Made by a program: the position numbers and the translations under genes
Shown: positions 35,963 to 49,280 of the stretch, piece by piece
Layout: the number at the start of each line of letters is the position of its first letter
How positions within the stretch are numbered: position 1 is the stretch's first letter
Assembly (NCBI GenBank): GCA_039881145.1
Contig: JAYKKI010000006.1
Coordinates: 9,184,501-9,248,500 of the forward strand
DNA: 64,000 nucleotides
Source: Druceiella hillmani
Taxonomy: Eukaryota > Arthropoda > Insecta > Lepidoptera > Hepialidae
Direction of reading: 5' to 3'
Notes under the pieces: model-generated
Told to the model about the DNA's origin: nothing
Databases searched by the model: none
What the model saw: only the letters and a program-made list of their open reading frames with translations

Positions 35963-35965
35963 ATG

Positions 35966-36007
<42 letters not shown>

Positions 36008-36013
36008 AATATG

Positions 36014-36069
<56 letters not shown>
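35963..36069. repeat. (TA)n satellite at outer edge of arm B
   Basis: Alternating TA with GTATA interruptions; sequence to its right is unrelated to the sequence left of 711. Confidence 0.93.
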
Positions 36070-36071
<2 letters not shown>

Positions 36072-39000
36072 TCTCTTTCCTACAGAATATTCCTATCATT
36101 CAATAATGGAATTGTAACTTTTGAGGCACTGGATGTATATTCATGAACTAGAAAAATCTTACAAAATACATAGTTTGTGCAAGTCTGTGTATAAACCAAT
36201 AACTTAAATGCCAAATTTAAAAGAAGGAAGCAAATTTTTGTATTTGAGTGAATTAGCGATGCACCACTAATACCTTTCCATTAAATGTAAATTCAGAAAA
36301 ATATTCCAAGTATTAAACCCTTCCTAATATTTTTCCAAATGGCCTGTATATACGAATATTAAAAAAAAAACAATGAAAAATACAGGCATAAAACTTACAG
36401 AATGAATATGTTTTGGGGTTTAGATACTATTTGTTTATCAAAACACGAGCACCAAGTATGAAATAACTTATGAACACAATAAATGACACTACGTGAAATG
36501 GTGCGTACGGCAGTAACCTTGTTTATTTTTCCAATAAATAATAGGTGATTATGTCGAACTCGTGCTTCAACAATCTAACGTTAAAGACAAATTATTTTCA
36601 ATGTGTTTCAAACGTAATGCACCGATCTTCACACATCGTAAAGAGTCACTTCATTAGCCCACGTGAATTAGCAATTTGTGGTTACGACGTTCTTCTTTTA
36701 AATAATATAATCACTCAACGTGTATGACATCGAGACACAGACCTCATAAATCAGTGCCTCGTACAATAATGGAGACCATTTTTTTAGCGAAGGTCAAACG
36801 TCGCGTTCTTTTGAAATCCGTTTGGACAAACTGAATAAACTTCCGGTACGCCGAATAATATTGTCAACTCGGTATCTCTTCGAATATTCACTTTTTGACA
36901 CTTCATTAAATTGACGCACTTTTGAAAAAAATCTTATTTATCCACACTAATATTTTACCAGAATGTGAAGAAAATCTCATTCCCGCATTTCGTACACAAA
37001 AATGGAATAATGAAATGAAACCACATTAATGTTCCAAAAAATGTAATAATGACAAAGTTAATAATTGGACACGATATTAACAAGTATAAGTCTAACATAT
37101 GTCCGATAAAAGCGGTAAAGAATGATTAGATCACTACATCGATTCCGTACATATCTAGCACTCGTAAATACTGAAATGTAGAAAGTATTTCTATCATATA
37201 TTTTACATGCGTAATAATGTGGTGTGTACTTTAAACATTATAATATCTAGGATTTACCCTATAATTATCCTGCAACCCTTAAGTGGGCTTTAAATAGTTC
37301 TATTTTTCGTAATTTTAGAAGAGTAGTTTCTAAACCAGGTGGGTGGGGGAGGCTCTACGATCCATGAGTTTTCGCCGATTTCATCGACATTTAGATATTA
37401 TCAAAACGTGTTATTAACGACATTTAATCCTTCCTCGTGAATCAATCTCTCCTTAGGCGGAAATCAGTACTGAACCATTCGTGTACTTGTAGGCAGACAG
37501 ACATAGCGGGGTTGTATTTATGAGCGTAGTTACATTATGGGTCATGTAAAGATTATGTCAAAACCACACGATATTACTATATAACATGTACTAAAAGCTT
37601 AAATAAACAAGTCGAGTATTATGAAAATGGTGAAGCCGAATTAGTGTTTTTTGTCCACAATTGTTAGAAAATAAAAAAAAAATTATTCTATTGAAAGGCT
37701 GTACATTTGGTAATGACTGACAGTCTAACCTTCATATTCCATTGTATGTCTTATTGTAGTCTAGGTATGTTATTTGGTTATTTGGTACGGTTTTCAAACT
37801 AATTCACCTTGACTGAAGGAAAATTCAGTTAAATGACAAATCTCACTATTTAAATAGGTCATATAAATTTGTATGCAAAAGGTGATTAAAAAGAGACAGA
37901 AACACAATAACCCAAAATCATTTATAAAAACATTGTGAGTTCAAATGGCAAAAAAAGAACAAAATAATATATTAATGAATGTCCCTTGTCAATACCTGCG
38001 TATCCAAAACATAACGAGAAACGATGGCAGAATGGCAGACCCAAATAGGCTCCAGTAGTAATATTGACCGCACGCCACTGTGTCCGGACGCAACCTGTGA
38101 GGTAATAAACCACAGCAACGTGAGCAGAGATTGAATGGTACGTCTGTCAGTTAGTTGACGTCAGTCACGTTTGGTTAATGATGGGATTAAAGTGTAATTA
38201 TGCAGACATAACTCGCTTAGCAACGATAAGACATTTCAAAATATTTAATAATGAATATAGAACACAACAAACAATTGATCGCATTAGTCTGCCTCCTCTA
38301 ATAAACTTTAGCAAATTTTAAGTCGGTACGGATTCGTTTCTTTCTTTGTGGCGACAGAATTTTTTTTTATAAACACTCTTCTGAACCCTCGTCGGAAAAC
38401 GAGCGGGTTATTTGTTTGGTATATATTTATTGTTTACATCTTTGTACACATAAGATGTTTATCTTTGTATACATCGTCCTCTAATTTGTTTCTAAGGTTT
38501 TGGAACTTTTTTCATAAAATGGCAGTCATATTCTCGGTCATTAACTTATATCATAACATAGTACATGTACAGCTGTATTTGTTACATTTGTATTTTGTTA
38601 TGCTATTCGTTAAATCATTTAATAATGCCAAGATTTTTACACATCACGTACTGTCTAAACACAGTTACTGAATAAGAAAATTTCAGGCTCGGTTAAAATA
38701 TGTACCAAAATTTTTTTAAATTTGGGTTAATGTTTTATTCGTATTTTATCAAATATGAACCCAAGTGTCTTAGCCTTGCTAGGATAAAACTCTTAATCAT
38801 AACGGATCACAGCGGAAGGTACGGCGATGGTACAATATATATGATAGCGCGCTGTAAGTCACTTACAAATTTGGGGTAAATAAAGTATATATACAAATAT
38901 ACAAAGTAAATTAAAATTGTTTCGGATTTAGTTCGAAGTTTTCAGGTAGATAAAGCCCCCTCTACACTTTACTGTATCAGGAAAAAAATCGTTGATTAAT

Positions 39001-39780
39001 AAAATGGTATTGAAAAATGTATGAAATTTTGTGCACAAGGTTCTGAAAATTCCTTCTTCTTGGTGCCTTTGTCCTGGTTTTATACAAATATTGATATTAT
39101 TAAATAGTGCGTCCACAACTACAATACTCAGTCCTGACAGCATTAAAAGGCGACAAAAACCACAAAATAATATTTTGTCTATTCACTTCTTACATACAAA
39201 TACAGTACACCTCGTGAGATTTTGTTTATTATTTAATTAGACTTAAGCCAAAATGAAAATTTAATCATATTTCGTAAAATTAATGTAATCGTTTTAAAAA
39301 TGACCGAATACTGACTGATGTTTATTCCCAGAATATATATCTAGATAATATTATAACTACAGAACTCGAATGAAATATCAAAGTCTATAAAGTCTTTCTA
39401 ACAATATATTCTAATATATGGGATTTTTCCAGGACATAATAAGATTCCGTTAATATTAATACAAAAAGCATAATATTGCGTGTGTTACTGATTTTGAGTT
39501 TTAGGTCAATTGGTCAATTATTCGAAAACGATCTCAAAGATTTTAAATTCATCCCAATTGCAAAATATTCCATGAAAATACTCAAGGATTGTGAATACTT
39601 ATTACAATGTCAACTGAAAAACCCGTCTTCTTATGTAATGTGGCTCCTATGGTAGTACATAAAGTATCCACTTTTTAACAAAGCATAAAATAATTTTTCT
39701 TTTACAATATAACACCATGAAAATAGCTCCACCAAGATAAGTAAATTTAATTTGGGAATAATTTATAATTTTTTAAAATT
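36070..39780. other. AT-rich intergenic DNA, nothing recognised
   Basis: No exon, RNA gene or transposon motif was recognised. Chance frames (e.g. 38348-38671) have no family motif and no codon signal beyond base composition. Confidence 0.5.
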
Positions 39781-39960
39781 GAAACTGGGAGCTCATCCTG
39801 AATGTAAAGTATCAGAAAGACCAAAATGTATTCTGTGAATGTTTGAAACAAAAGAAGACATATTCTTCTATGTTACATATAAAAAAATGTCTTCTATCTT
39901 ACTTGGACACATTTCGTATTGCTTCCTTTGATGGTTTCAAAAACGGAATTAATTTATGAA
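39780..39960 (+). mobile_element. Possible non-LTR RT C-terminal cysteine-motif relic
   Basis: One reading gives KLGAHPECKVSERPKCILC followed by MFETKEDIFFYV, like the CxxC..H..C knuckle after many non-LTR reverse transcriptases, with the His and last Cys lost. No RT core was identified upstream, so this is tentative. Confidence 0.25.
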
Positions 39961-42900
39961 GAACATTATAAGGTAACCTCATAAAATTGCTTAATTTTTT
40001 TTGTTGGTAGTCAGTGGTAACTTAATTCCTGAGAAAAACTGAATGTCGCGCTCTTTTCATGCTTTACCAAAAGTTTTCACGGATTTTCTATTAGTCGCTA
40101 ATCTTTATTCAAACTTTAAAATGTTTTAGCTGCAGCCTAAGCTTACTTAGAGTTTATTCCTGGGGTCCAGTCCTTAAATTGGGAAATTATTTAATATGTG
40201 ATAGTAATAGAGATATATTTAACAAAATATAAATACATACAACATAATTTTGTTTTCTTTAATTATGTTCATTTGCCATATTTAATTATTATTGACCATC
40301 CACTTAACACCAAATTTAAAAAAACTGTTTCCTTCCATATTCTTAATCTGCAGGGAATATTTTTATTTACAATTTATTTGCAAACTGAAAATCGAAATCC
40401 GAAATTCCTATTAATGAAAAATTTGACTGATAGGCGGTCTAACCAAATGAAATCATACTTAAATTTTCCGGATATTTATTTAGCGTCAATGAAAACAAAG
40501 CTATTTGAATATGACTGCAGGGCTGCATTTGCATATATTTATAATACCTTCATTGACACTTTGTAACTGAAACCTGACATAAGGGTAAAAAAAATTGAGC
40601 AAACTTGAAAATTTACAGCCATAAAATGGCCATTTTTAATAATTATACCAATCATTCAGAATGATTAAATTTTTATAAAAGGATAAAATAAAACAAGCAA
40701 ATTTTAAAAAAAGAAACGCTTTTAAACCTTTAATATCCAAACGGTGGAGAAGCTTTTAAATCCCGCTAATATTGGATAACCCCTCAATATATTAACTAGG
40801 TAATGACATATGGCCTGAAAATTTGCTAGCATGTAATAATTAAAGTGTAGATGTCAAAAATGTAATAAATACGTTAAGAAAATGAACCAAAATAGTAAAT
40901 AATTTCCCCAGTATTTTGCTTGTTTATTATCAACAACCTTAAAATATTATTTCTTAATGTTGGATAAAAATACCTTATAATATCGATATTAAGGTGGTAG
41001 AAGTCAAAAATACGTAGATATAACAAAGAAAATAAAGGAAGAAAAGACATTGCGTATCGTGAAACCTTTATTTGGCGGTGTGAACATCAGCGAGACTTTT
41101 ATTGGTCACAAATTAGCATGTGTTTCTATAAAACTTGAATTTTTAATTAAGTAATAAATTTGCATGATTTGATCTCGATAATTTATTGGTTTGAATAACT
41201 AAAATATGTTCAAAATAAAGAAAATAAGTGACAAATTATTTCGTTCTTGGGAATCATTTTTAAAAAGTTTTGTAAGTTAATTTTGGCACCGTTTTATTAC
41301 ATCAAAAGTTGGCTGCAAAAACCAGGAATACAATTTATGTACTGATACTGCAGCAAATCCTAAGTGCTGACGCAGGAACGAGTATCATAAGTTTGTGAAT
41401 GTAAAACCGCTCAATATCTTAAAAATAACTTTATTATTATTATTTAGGCACTTATTTAAAATATTTTGTAAAATAAACCTCACTTTCATATTTTTTCAAG
41501 GTAATAAGCAATTACTTTTGACAATTTTACCATATGTTAACAACTTTCTTTTTACTTGCAATTTTCATTGGTTTGTGCATATTCAAAACCTAATTTCAAC
41601 TATTCAATAAATGTTATATAAAAATTGGATACATTTGGCATTCAGTATATGACGTAACAACATGATAGGTGTTTATAGGATACGAATATAATATAGATGA
41701 ATTCAATGGCTGATACAAGTATAATGCTCGCTATACTATCTATACTACAATGTAAAACTCAAAATTTTGTATATTTACATTAATCTATAGAACTATTAGT
41801 CCGATTTCAGAATCACAATTCTTTTTATGTCAGAAAACCCACACTATCAAGGAAACTATATCAACAAGCAACGATTAATAAAATCAATAAAAAATATAAC
41901 GGAATACAATGAACAATACTTAAATAGTAGAAAAGGGAGACAAACAGGCTTATTTATTGACTGATAGTGCAAAAAAATTCCGCCGTTACGTCCCTAAACC
42001 CGACAATCATTCCGATGTCATTCGGTAAACAATTCAAGGTCTTATACTAATATAATACTAACATCATGTCTTTTAAAACTGTGAACAGCACATTTTTCTT
42101 TAAACAAATTTCAAACTATATGTCATAAATGTTTCACACTATCTTTACTACAGAACAGCGCAAAAAAACTGTTTTTTGGTGATCATTATCACAGCTTATT
42201 TTTAAATTATTGAAATCAAAATTTTAGGGTCTAAAAATTACCGCAAAATGTTGTATTAGAATATGTCAATTTTAATTTCCCGTGTCAATTTATGCCCACT
42301 TATGATTTCTTTAAATTACATTTTGATAATTTACTGCTTTCTGATTTTCACTATGCGTTTATGGAATAAGCACGAAAAATATTTGACACACTGCCACGCT
42401 ATTTGATTTCACTAAGAGTTACAAAATATTTTAGTGCAGAAAATCAACTGAGGACATCGATGAAGACACAAAATAGTTCCAATTTCCTTGGTGTGTGACT
42501 GTTCAAAATAATTACCATTCTTATCACAACAAAATTATAGACATATTTATACTGTTCCAAACGAGTAGACCTACAACAGCAATGTGACCAAAATAATCTT
42601 TTTAACACAAAGTTTACCAAATGTGACAATTTTTTTCTAACTCGGTCCATGTTTATGTCTGTATTTATGTGGCTACTATTAAATCTTTTATATGTATTTC
42701 TCATTAAATAAAATTTTAAATAATTGCTTGTATGGAAGAATGCTACGTTTACAGTTTAATGTCTCTGAAATCTGAAAAAAATATGACGCTTACAGTAAAT
42801 TATACGTAATTAGGTAAACTGTATTTTGAAAAATATATTATTTTTAAATATTTGATGAATTGCTTATAATTCAATACTATTTTTAATATGTTTAAGTAAT

Positions 42901-43360
42901 ATCGCATAAAACGCAAACCATATGCACTAAAGATGTTTAATTTTGCAATGTAAAAGTAATAACAATAAAAACTCTCAAATCACGATATTTTCACACAAAA
43001 ACAAATTAGTTCATTTGAAATTTTATTTGACATAATAGTTATGTATAAAATATAAAAATAAAGACAACGTTACTTTGTTTTATTCCGATTAATGACTTCC
43101 ATTATAAGTATTTTTTAGTAGTTTGTATATATTTTATAGTATTTTAGTATTTATAATATTTTTTCAGAAAAATTTGTTACCGCAGAATAATTTAGGCAGA
43201 ACGTACAATAGCTTTAAATAAAACCTTTAAACTATTCAAAATATGAACAAACCCATCGAGCACTTTTTTTAAATTTATTATTTTTACAAGGGCAATGCAT
43301 ATGGAGGACAAATCAATGCGACGAAAGTTTTATTAAAGATTGCTACAGAATGAAAAAAAT
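39960..43360. other. AT-rich intergenic DNA, one unassigned frame
   Basis: The only sizeable frame is 40198-40566 (122 codons, Lys/Asn/Phe-rich). I do not recognise it: no signal peptide, membrane segment or family motif stands out, and its composition is that of the background. The rest shows nothing. Confidence 0.45.
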
Positions 43361-43760
43361 TAAAAACAAACCAAAACAGCCCATATGAAACTCTTATCAA
43401 GCGTTGGTGAAAAATTTTCATGGTTTCATTGACGTCACTGAAAAGAGAAAAGCGGATCAACGATGACTAATTGTTAACAACAAATACATTAGCGACGAAA
43501 CACAAAATGTTATGAAAGGAGAAATTGCGTATTAAATATTGATGCATATAAAATGAACATTTGTGGCCCAAACCATATAAACAAAGGATGAAAGTCAATT
43601 TCTAGACAGCATTGCCTTCGATTGATTAGCAGGTACTAACCCAACAAAAAGCAAGCTACTGATTGTTTAGAAAAAAAAGTGTTCACATCCAAATTGGCAT
43701 AAAATATTAACGTACATTCACCCATTTATACACTGCCACATTAACAAATTTATTCAGTAT

Positions 43761-43829
43761 CTGGATAAAATGCCAAATTTTTTTACAGTAGATATTTTCT
43801 AATGTAAGAAAATTTGGCATTGTATCCAG
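43761..43829. repeat. 27-bp-stem imperfect hairpin
   Basis: Left arm 43761-43787 and right arm 43803-43829 are reverse complements at 25 of 27 positions, with a 15-base loop. The arms begin CTGGATA and include ATGCCAAATTTT. It interrupts a reverse-transcriptase relic. Confidence 0.9.
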
Positions 43830-43839
43830 ACTTACGTAC

Positions 43840-44460
43840 CGCCAAAGAAATCTGGAGACCTCGCTAATTTAGCGAAACGTCGTCCTGTTACACGCTTACA
43901 TACAATTTATATATAGTAACCACTTTTCTTACACAATCAAATATAAATATATCGAGAGAAAATAGAATAGCGAGGAGCTTATTACAGAGTCAGTAAAATT
44001 AAGTCAAGTGCATCAGAAAATTGCAGGTCTTTACTCCATATTAATTGAATACAGAAAGACATATGACTCTATTCTGCATTCGTTATCTCATTCTTGAGCA
44101 ATGTCACGGAAAAATAACGCAACTTAATATAAACTATAATGCCTTAGAAACTGTTGTATTCCAGGTACAATGACAAATATTTCAAAGAGACGCGCTAAGT
44201 ATTATGTGGTTTTGCTTAGCACTAAATTATTTATCAAACTAGTTTCCACAAAAACTTGACACGAATTGAAAAATTGTAAAAAATGTAACAATGATAAATA
44301 GATAGATGAACTTATGAAACATTTACTGTATACTGACGATGTTAAATCACATGTCAATAATGAAAGTGATTTAAACATGCTATTGAAAATATGACATAGT
44401 CATGAATTTTGGAACAGATAAATGCAAAATAAATTAGTTTAAAAAGGAAATACCACTATT
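43840..44460 (+). mobile_element. Reverse-transcriptase relic of an R2/R4-like non-LTR element
   Basis: Shifted frames give a decayed RT finger motif (SETSSCYTLTYNLY, near 43873-43920), IEYRKTYDSILHS (near 44044-44082; the usual form is DYRKAYDS.PHS) and LLYTDDVKSHVNNESDLNMLL (near 44325-44385; RT active-site box, here TDD), then EFWNRxMQNKL. The order and spacing match an RT of the endonuclease-containing R2/R4-type group. Traces may extend left to about 43370. Stops throughout; inactive. The clade name is a judgement from motif style. Confidence 0.6.
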
Positions 44461-44922
44461 ACGAATTAAAAGGTGGACACAAAATACCAGCTCTATATGA
44501 ATATAAAAAATATAGAAAACAACTTTATTATTTAATTTAAAAGTAGGCAAAACACAATTTTTAAGATCCCGTACCTCAAAAAGAAAAAAAAACCTTTCGT
44601 TTTCCGTCTGCCAGTCTAAGAACATTTTTCTAGGAACGCGTGGAGATACCAAGTTGATTATTATTAAATAATTAGCTCTATTAATCCTTAAACCCGTGAA
44701 AAATCAAGCTAACTCAACGCAATCAAGAGGAAAGCTAAAACAACGTCAATTTATACCGCATATTTTGATACTTGCGAATAAATCAAAACCCATAGGGCAC
44801 TTTCCGTTGAGTTAGAACCATAAACCTCCCCAAGAAGCAAAAATCTGAAAATTGTTAATTTATAGTTATATTATATGAAAAATATTTTTTTAAATATGTG
44901 CCTATGAAAGGTATGATAGGCG

Positions 44923-45062
<140 letters not shown>

Positions 45063-45069
45063 TGTATTT

Positions 45070-46130
45070 CTTTTTTTTTATTTCAAATAGTTTAATAGGA
45101 ACATTATATACAATTTATGAATAGCATAATAGAAATAATTTGATTTTTGAAACAAAATTTGCGCCAAGCATACAATAAAAAATAAAAAATATGTACGCAA
45201 TACAGGTCTTAACCTACTCAATCGGAAATCTCAATTGGACTATAAGATAAGTTAAATCAGCGCACAATAAACACATAGTTTAACAAAAACCGGAAATATC
45301 ACTCTCACTCTTGCACACAATGACTGATCTTACCGAGAAACGAAGGCGGAAGAGGCATATTAGATAATCAATTTACGTAGTAAACAAATTATTAAAATAA
45401 GAACTATTTTGATAACAAATCATCGACTTTCAATTTATACGAATCGATTGTTTGGATTAATATAAAACGAACTACTTTTAATTTAAAACACAGAAACACT
45501 CAACATAATATATTGCAGATAACCGACGGACAAAAATTACGGAACAGGCCAGCAAATTTTTACATGACTGACATCCCGAAGACTTATGTGACCCAAACGT
45601 CAAGAAACTTGCATGGAATATGTGTCTTGTTGGCAATTCAAGAATAAATGATAGAAACGTGGAAATATCAGAAACATATTATTTAACCTCCAAATTCTGA
45701 AAACGGCATTTGTCCACGATATAAAAGCTCCTCAGAAGCTATTCAACACATAAACAGCGCTTGTAAAGAAATGGTACAAAAGAACCACAAACACATAATT
45801 GTCCAAATCGCTAATATAATACACCAAAAACTAGCACATAAATACTAATTGTTAACGCAAACTGCTGTTCCACACTAAATTTACATACCGCAATCTATTT
45901 TTGAGACTTGTGCTCATAAATTATATTTTGAAAGGCGTTACTGACTGACAATACTGTACACTTTAATAGACCAAACCTAATCCTCATGGATATTTGAAAT
46001 AAAATGGCGAAGATTATAGATGTCTGTACCAAATTCTCGTAATCTCAAGGGTACTATAGCTGAAAAAAGGTTAAAGTATACGTATGTTCAGTGTGTAAGT
46101 TTGTACACACAAGTGGGTGTACAACTATAA
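45070..46130. other. Intergenic DNA, nothing firm
   Basis: Less AT-rich than its surroundings and full of stops in all frames. It may be decayed transposon sequence continuing from the RT relic to its left, but no motif could be assigned. Confidence 0.4.
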
Positions 46131-46146
46131 AAAAAATGTAGTAATA

Positions 46147-46571
46147 ATAATAGTAATGGCAATGGTAATGGTAATGGTAATGGTAATGGTAATGGTAATG
46201 GTAATGGTAATGGTAATGGTAATGGTAATGATAATGGTAATGGTAATGGTAATGGTAATGGTAATGGTGATAGTGATAGTGACAGTAATAGTACTAGTAA
46301 TAGTAATAGTAATAGTAATAGTAATAGTATAGTAATAGTAATAGTGATAGTAATAATATAGTAATAGTAATAGTGATAGTACTAGTAAAAGTGATAGCAA
46401 TAGCAATAGTAATAGTAATAGTAATAGTAACAGTAATAGTAATAGTAATAGTAATAGTAATAGTAATAGTAATAGTAATAGTAATAGTAATAGTAATAGT
46501 AATAGTAATAATAATAGTAATAGTAATAGTAATAGTAATAGTAATAGTAATAGTAATAGTAATAGTAATAG
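46147..46571. repeat. Hexanucleotide satellite (GGTAAT)n grading to (AGTAAT)n, left half
   Basis: A block of GGTAAT repeats (to about 46266) changes into AGTAAT repeats with GTGATA variants. It yields artefactual Val-Ile or Thr-Ile repeat frames. The copia element interrupts it at 46571/46572 and the satellite resumes at 50830. Confidence 0.95.
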
Positions 46572-46709
46572 TGTGATAATGTTGTATCAAAATATGTAAT
46601 TAGTGAATAGTAGCGCCATCTCTTATCGTTTTGTAGAAACTGTTTGTCTGTCTATGACAATTTGCTAAAATAAAAGACAGTCTATTGCGATAAAACATGT
46701 TTTACTAGA
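46572..46709 (+). repeat. 5' LTR of the copia element
   Basis: Begins TGTGATAATG and ends TTTTACTAGA. It differs from the 3' LTR only at 46697 (A against G at 50817). The TG...GA ends are not the canonical TG...CA; the right end was set where the two LTRs diverge and the primer site starts. Confidence 0.9.
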
Positions 46710-46720
46710 GGTTATGGGCG
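46710..46720 (+). promoter_or_regulatory. Primer-binding site, half-tRNA type
   Basis: GGTTATGGGCG matches the start of the Drosophila copia primer site, which pairs with an internal part of initiator tRNA-Met (the cleaved 5' half) rather than the 3' CCA end. It follows the 5' LTR with no gap. Confidence 0.7.
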
Positions 46721-46788
46721 TACTCTGTGCTAAATTATCAGTTATTTTCGTGAAAATAGATAATTTGTGAAAGTTATATCGCGGAAAC

Positions 46789-47530
46789 ATGACTACGAAC
46801 TATATTGCCAGTGTTCCTAAACTAAAAGGAAGAGAAAATTATGATGGGTGGAGCCTCGCGGCTGAAAATTTGTTGGTTCTTGAAGGAATGGACAAGTACA
46901 TCAAGCCAACGGCAAGTTTTGAAGTTAAGCCAGCAGACGACGCAAAAACGAAGGCAAAGCCCATCGTTGTATGTGCATATTAAGAATACCAAGAGCGCAG
47001 CAGAATTATGGACTACATTGAAGACCATGTTTGATGACTCCGGTTTCTCACGCAAAATAACATTGCTGCGACATTTGATTTCTATTCGACTAGATAATTG
47101 TGATTCAATGGCCACATATGTGACAAAATGGTCGAGACAGCTCAACTGTTGAACAGCACAGGTTTTACAATCACCGATGAATGGGTGGGTTCATTATTAT
47201 TAGCAGGTTTGTCAGATGGTTATTCTTCCATGATAATGGCAATTGAACATTCGGGCATTTCGATAACTGCAGATATCATAAAGTCGAAATTGCTCGACAT
47301 GGAAGTGACCAGAGACAATGACGCAGGTGCTGCATTTGCCGCGCAAAATAATCATTCGTTCGATAAGTCAAAGAAAGGCAGTCCCGGTCTTTCAACGACA
47401 GTAATAAACAAGAAAATGACAGCAGCAATGACAGATTCATCGAAAATAATTACATGCTACAAATTTAAAGAAAATGGTCATTATCGAAATCAGTGCCCTT
47501 TATTGAAGAAAAACAATAGTAAATATGTTT
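46789..47530 (+). pseudogene. copia gag (frameshifted)
   Basis: ATG at 46789 opens a typical copia Gag N-terminus (LKGRENYDGWSLAAENLL). The frame stops at 46981-46983; homology continues in another frame (HIKNTKSAAELWTTL, to 47152) after a probable small deletion, then returns at about 47128 (QLLNSTGFTITDEW), consistent with loss of one A in the run near 47124. The zinc knuckle at 47455-47496 reads CYKFKENGHYRNQC: the second Cys is Phe. Not able to make a normal Gag. Confidence 0.85.
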
Positions 47531-47559
47531 TTAATGTCGTTTTCCTGAATGGAAAGTTC

Positions 47560-48545
47560 AATAAAACTGAATGGTACGTGGATTCAGACGCCAGCGCTCA
47601 TATGGCGGTGAACGAATCTTGGGTAAAAAACATGAACCGATCACCGTGTTTACCAGAAATAGTGGTTGCAAATGAATCTAAAGTGCCAGTAGTTTGTTCC
47701 GGAGACGTCGACATTGTTTCAGAACTGAAATTTGAAATTACAGTGAAGGATGTGCTGTGCGTTCCCAGTTTGACAACAAATTTATTATCCGTGAGTGAAC
47801 TGATTAAAAACGGAAATAATGTGATATTTGATGAAAAACACTGCTACATTCGAGACAAGAATGATGTTTTGATTGCTACTGCCGACCTATCAGATGGTGT
47901 TTACAAGTTGAGGTTAGAAACACAGACTTGTATGTTGGCCGCACCAGCAGTTAGTGAAAATCTGTGGCACAGAAGATTAGCAGACCTAAATAGTCATGAT
48001 ATGAACAAGATGAGAAATATTGTGAATGGTTTGTCATATGAACAAAATTTTGACATAACCAAATATCAGTGTACAACTTGTTGCGAGGGAAAGCAAACAA
48101 GATTACCCTTTTCACATGTTGGTGAGAGAAGCACAGAATTATTACAAAGAGTTCACACAGATATTTGTGGACCAATGGAAACCACGTCATTGAATGGTGC
48201 TCGATATTTCATACTGTTTGTAGACGACTTCAGTTGGATGACTTTTATATACTTTATCAAGAATAAAAGTGAGGCGCTCAGCAAATTCAAAGACTTCCAA
48301 ACACTGGTTGAGAATCAGTTGAATAAGAAAATAAAGATGATACGTTCAGATAATGGATTTCAATTTTGCAATAAAGAGTTTGATAATTATTTGAAACAAA
48401 AGTGTATAATTCATCAAAAATCAAATAATTACACGCCTGAACAGAACGGTTTATGTGAGCGAGCCAACCGTACAGTTGTGGAGAAAGCTAGATGTCTATT
48501 GTATGATGCGAAGCTGGATAACGATTTTGGGAAGAGGCAGCTAAC
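47560..48545 (+). pseudogene. copia protease and integrase region
   Basis: Continues in the frame of 47128-48561. The protease site is DSDAS (47581-47595) instead of DSGAS/DSGAT, a change next to the catalytic Asp. In the integrase zinc domain LWHRRLADLN replaces the usual LWHRRLGHLN, losing the second His; the CTTC Cys pair remains. The core keeps HTDICGPM, SDNG and NGLCER with D-x35-E spacing. Near 48528 one T is probably missing, shifting the frame. Confidence 0.85.
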
Positions 48546-49280
48546 ACTGCTGTCTATTTGAAGAATAGATCCGTTGCTTCAAGACTTCAGACAACTCCGT
48601 ACGAATTGTGGTATGGGAAGAAACCAGATCTCAGTCACATCCGTTTATTTGGAAGTAAAGTCATGGTGCATATCCCCAAGGAACGTCGTTTGAAATGGGA
48701 TAAGAAAGCCATGGAGCACATTTTAGTGGGATATAGTGAAGAGGTCAAGGGTTACCGGCTGTATAATCCTGCGAATAAGAGTCTTGTTATAAGTAGTGAT
48801 GGAAAATGAATCAGTGCTCAAAGAAACAGGCAACAAGTCAGCTATCTGGATTCCTAACGAAGAGACACTTGCAGATAACATAGAAAAAGAGAGCACAGTT
48901 TCAGTGGGGTATAAATCGTCTCATATTTCAGAGACAGAAGACTGCCCATCAGATTATTCTTCAGTGTATGAGGAGAGTAATGAAACAATAACGGAAACTT
49001 CATCTCCAACCACAGACATATTAGACACAGAAGTCCAGACGACATCAACCCCAGAACAGACACCAGAATTACCTGAAAAGCGTTCCCGGAAAGCAACTGA
49101 ACGGTATGGTTTTACATGTCTTTCCAACACTGTTTCAGCATTAGAGGAGATAGTGTTCTCAGAGACTCTCGCAGGGCCTGAGAGTGAGCAGTGGAATAAT
49201 ACCATGGCCGACGAGCTGCAGTCTTTTGAGGACAGCGATGCGTGGGAGCTCGTTGACAACCCCGGTGATGTGACGATTGT
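48546..49280 (+). pseudogene. copia integrase C-terminus and linker
   Basis: The frame ending at 48809 contains the GKKPDLSHIRLFG segment typical of copia integrase C-termini (TPYELWYGKKP). A second break near 48796 looks like a short deletion; 48796-49284 then gives an acidic, Ser/Thr/Glu-rich linker leading into DELQSFEDSDAWELVD, the start of the RT module. Confidence 0.8.

Noticed and set aside
38348..38671. Hydrophobic 107-codon frame as a possible membrane protein
   Set aside because: Phe/Tyr/Ile richness follows from AT-rich DNA; no receptor motif or splice structure.
40198..40566. 122-codon frame as a possible gene
   Set aside because: No recognisable motif, signal peptide or splice context; composition equals background.
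46117..46590. Long frames encoding Val-Met, Val-Ile or Thr-Ile repeats on both strands
   Set aside because: Direct products of the hexanucleotide satellite; open in several frames and on both strands.
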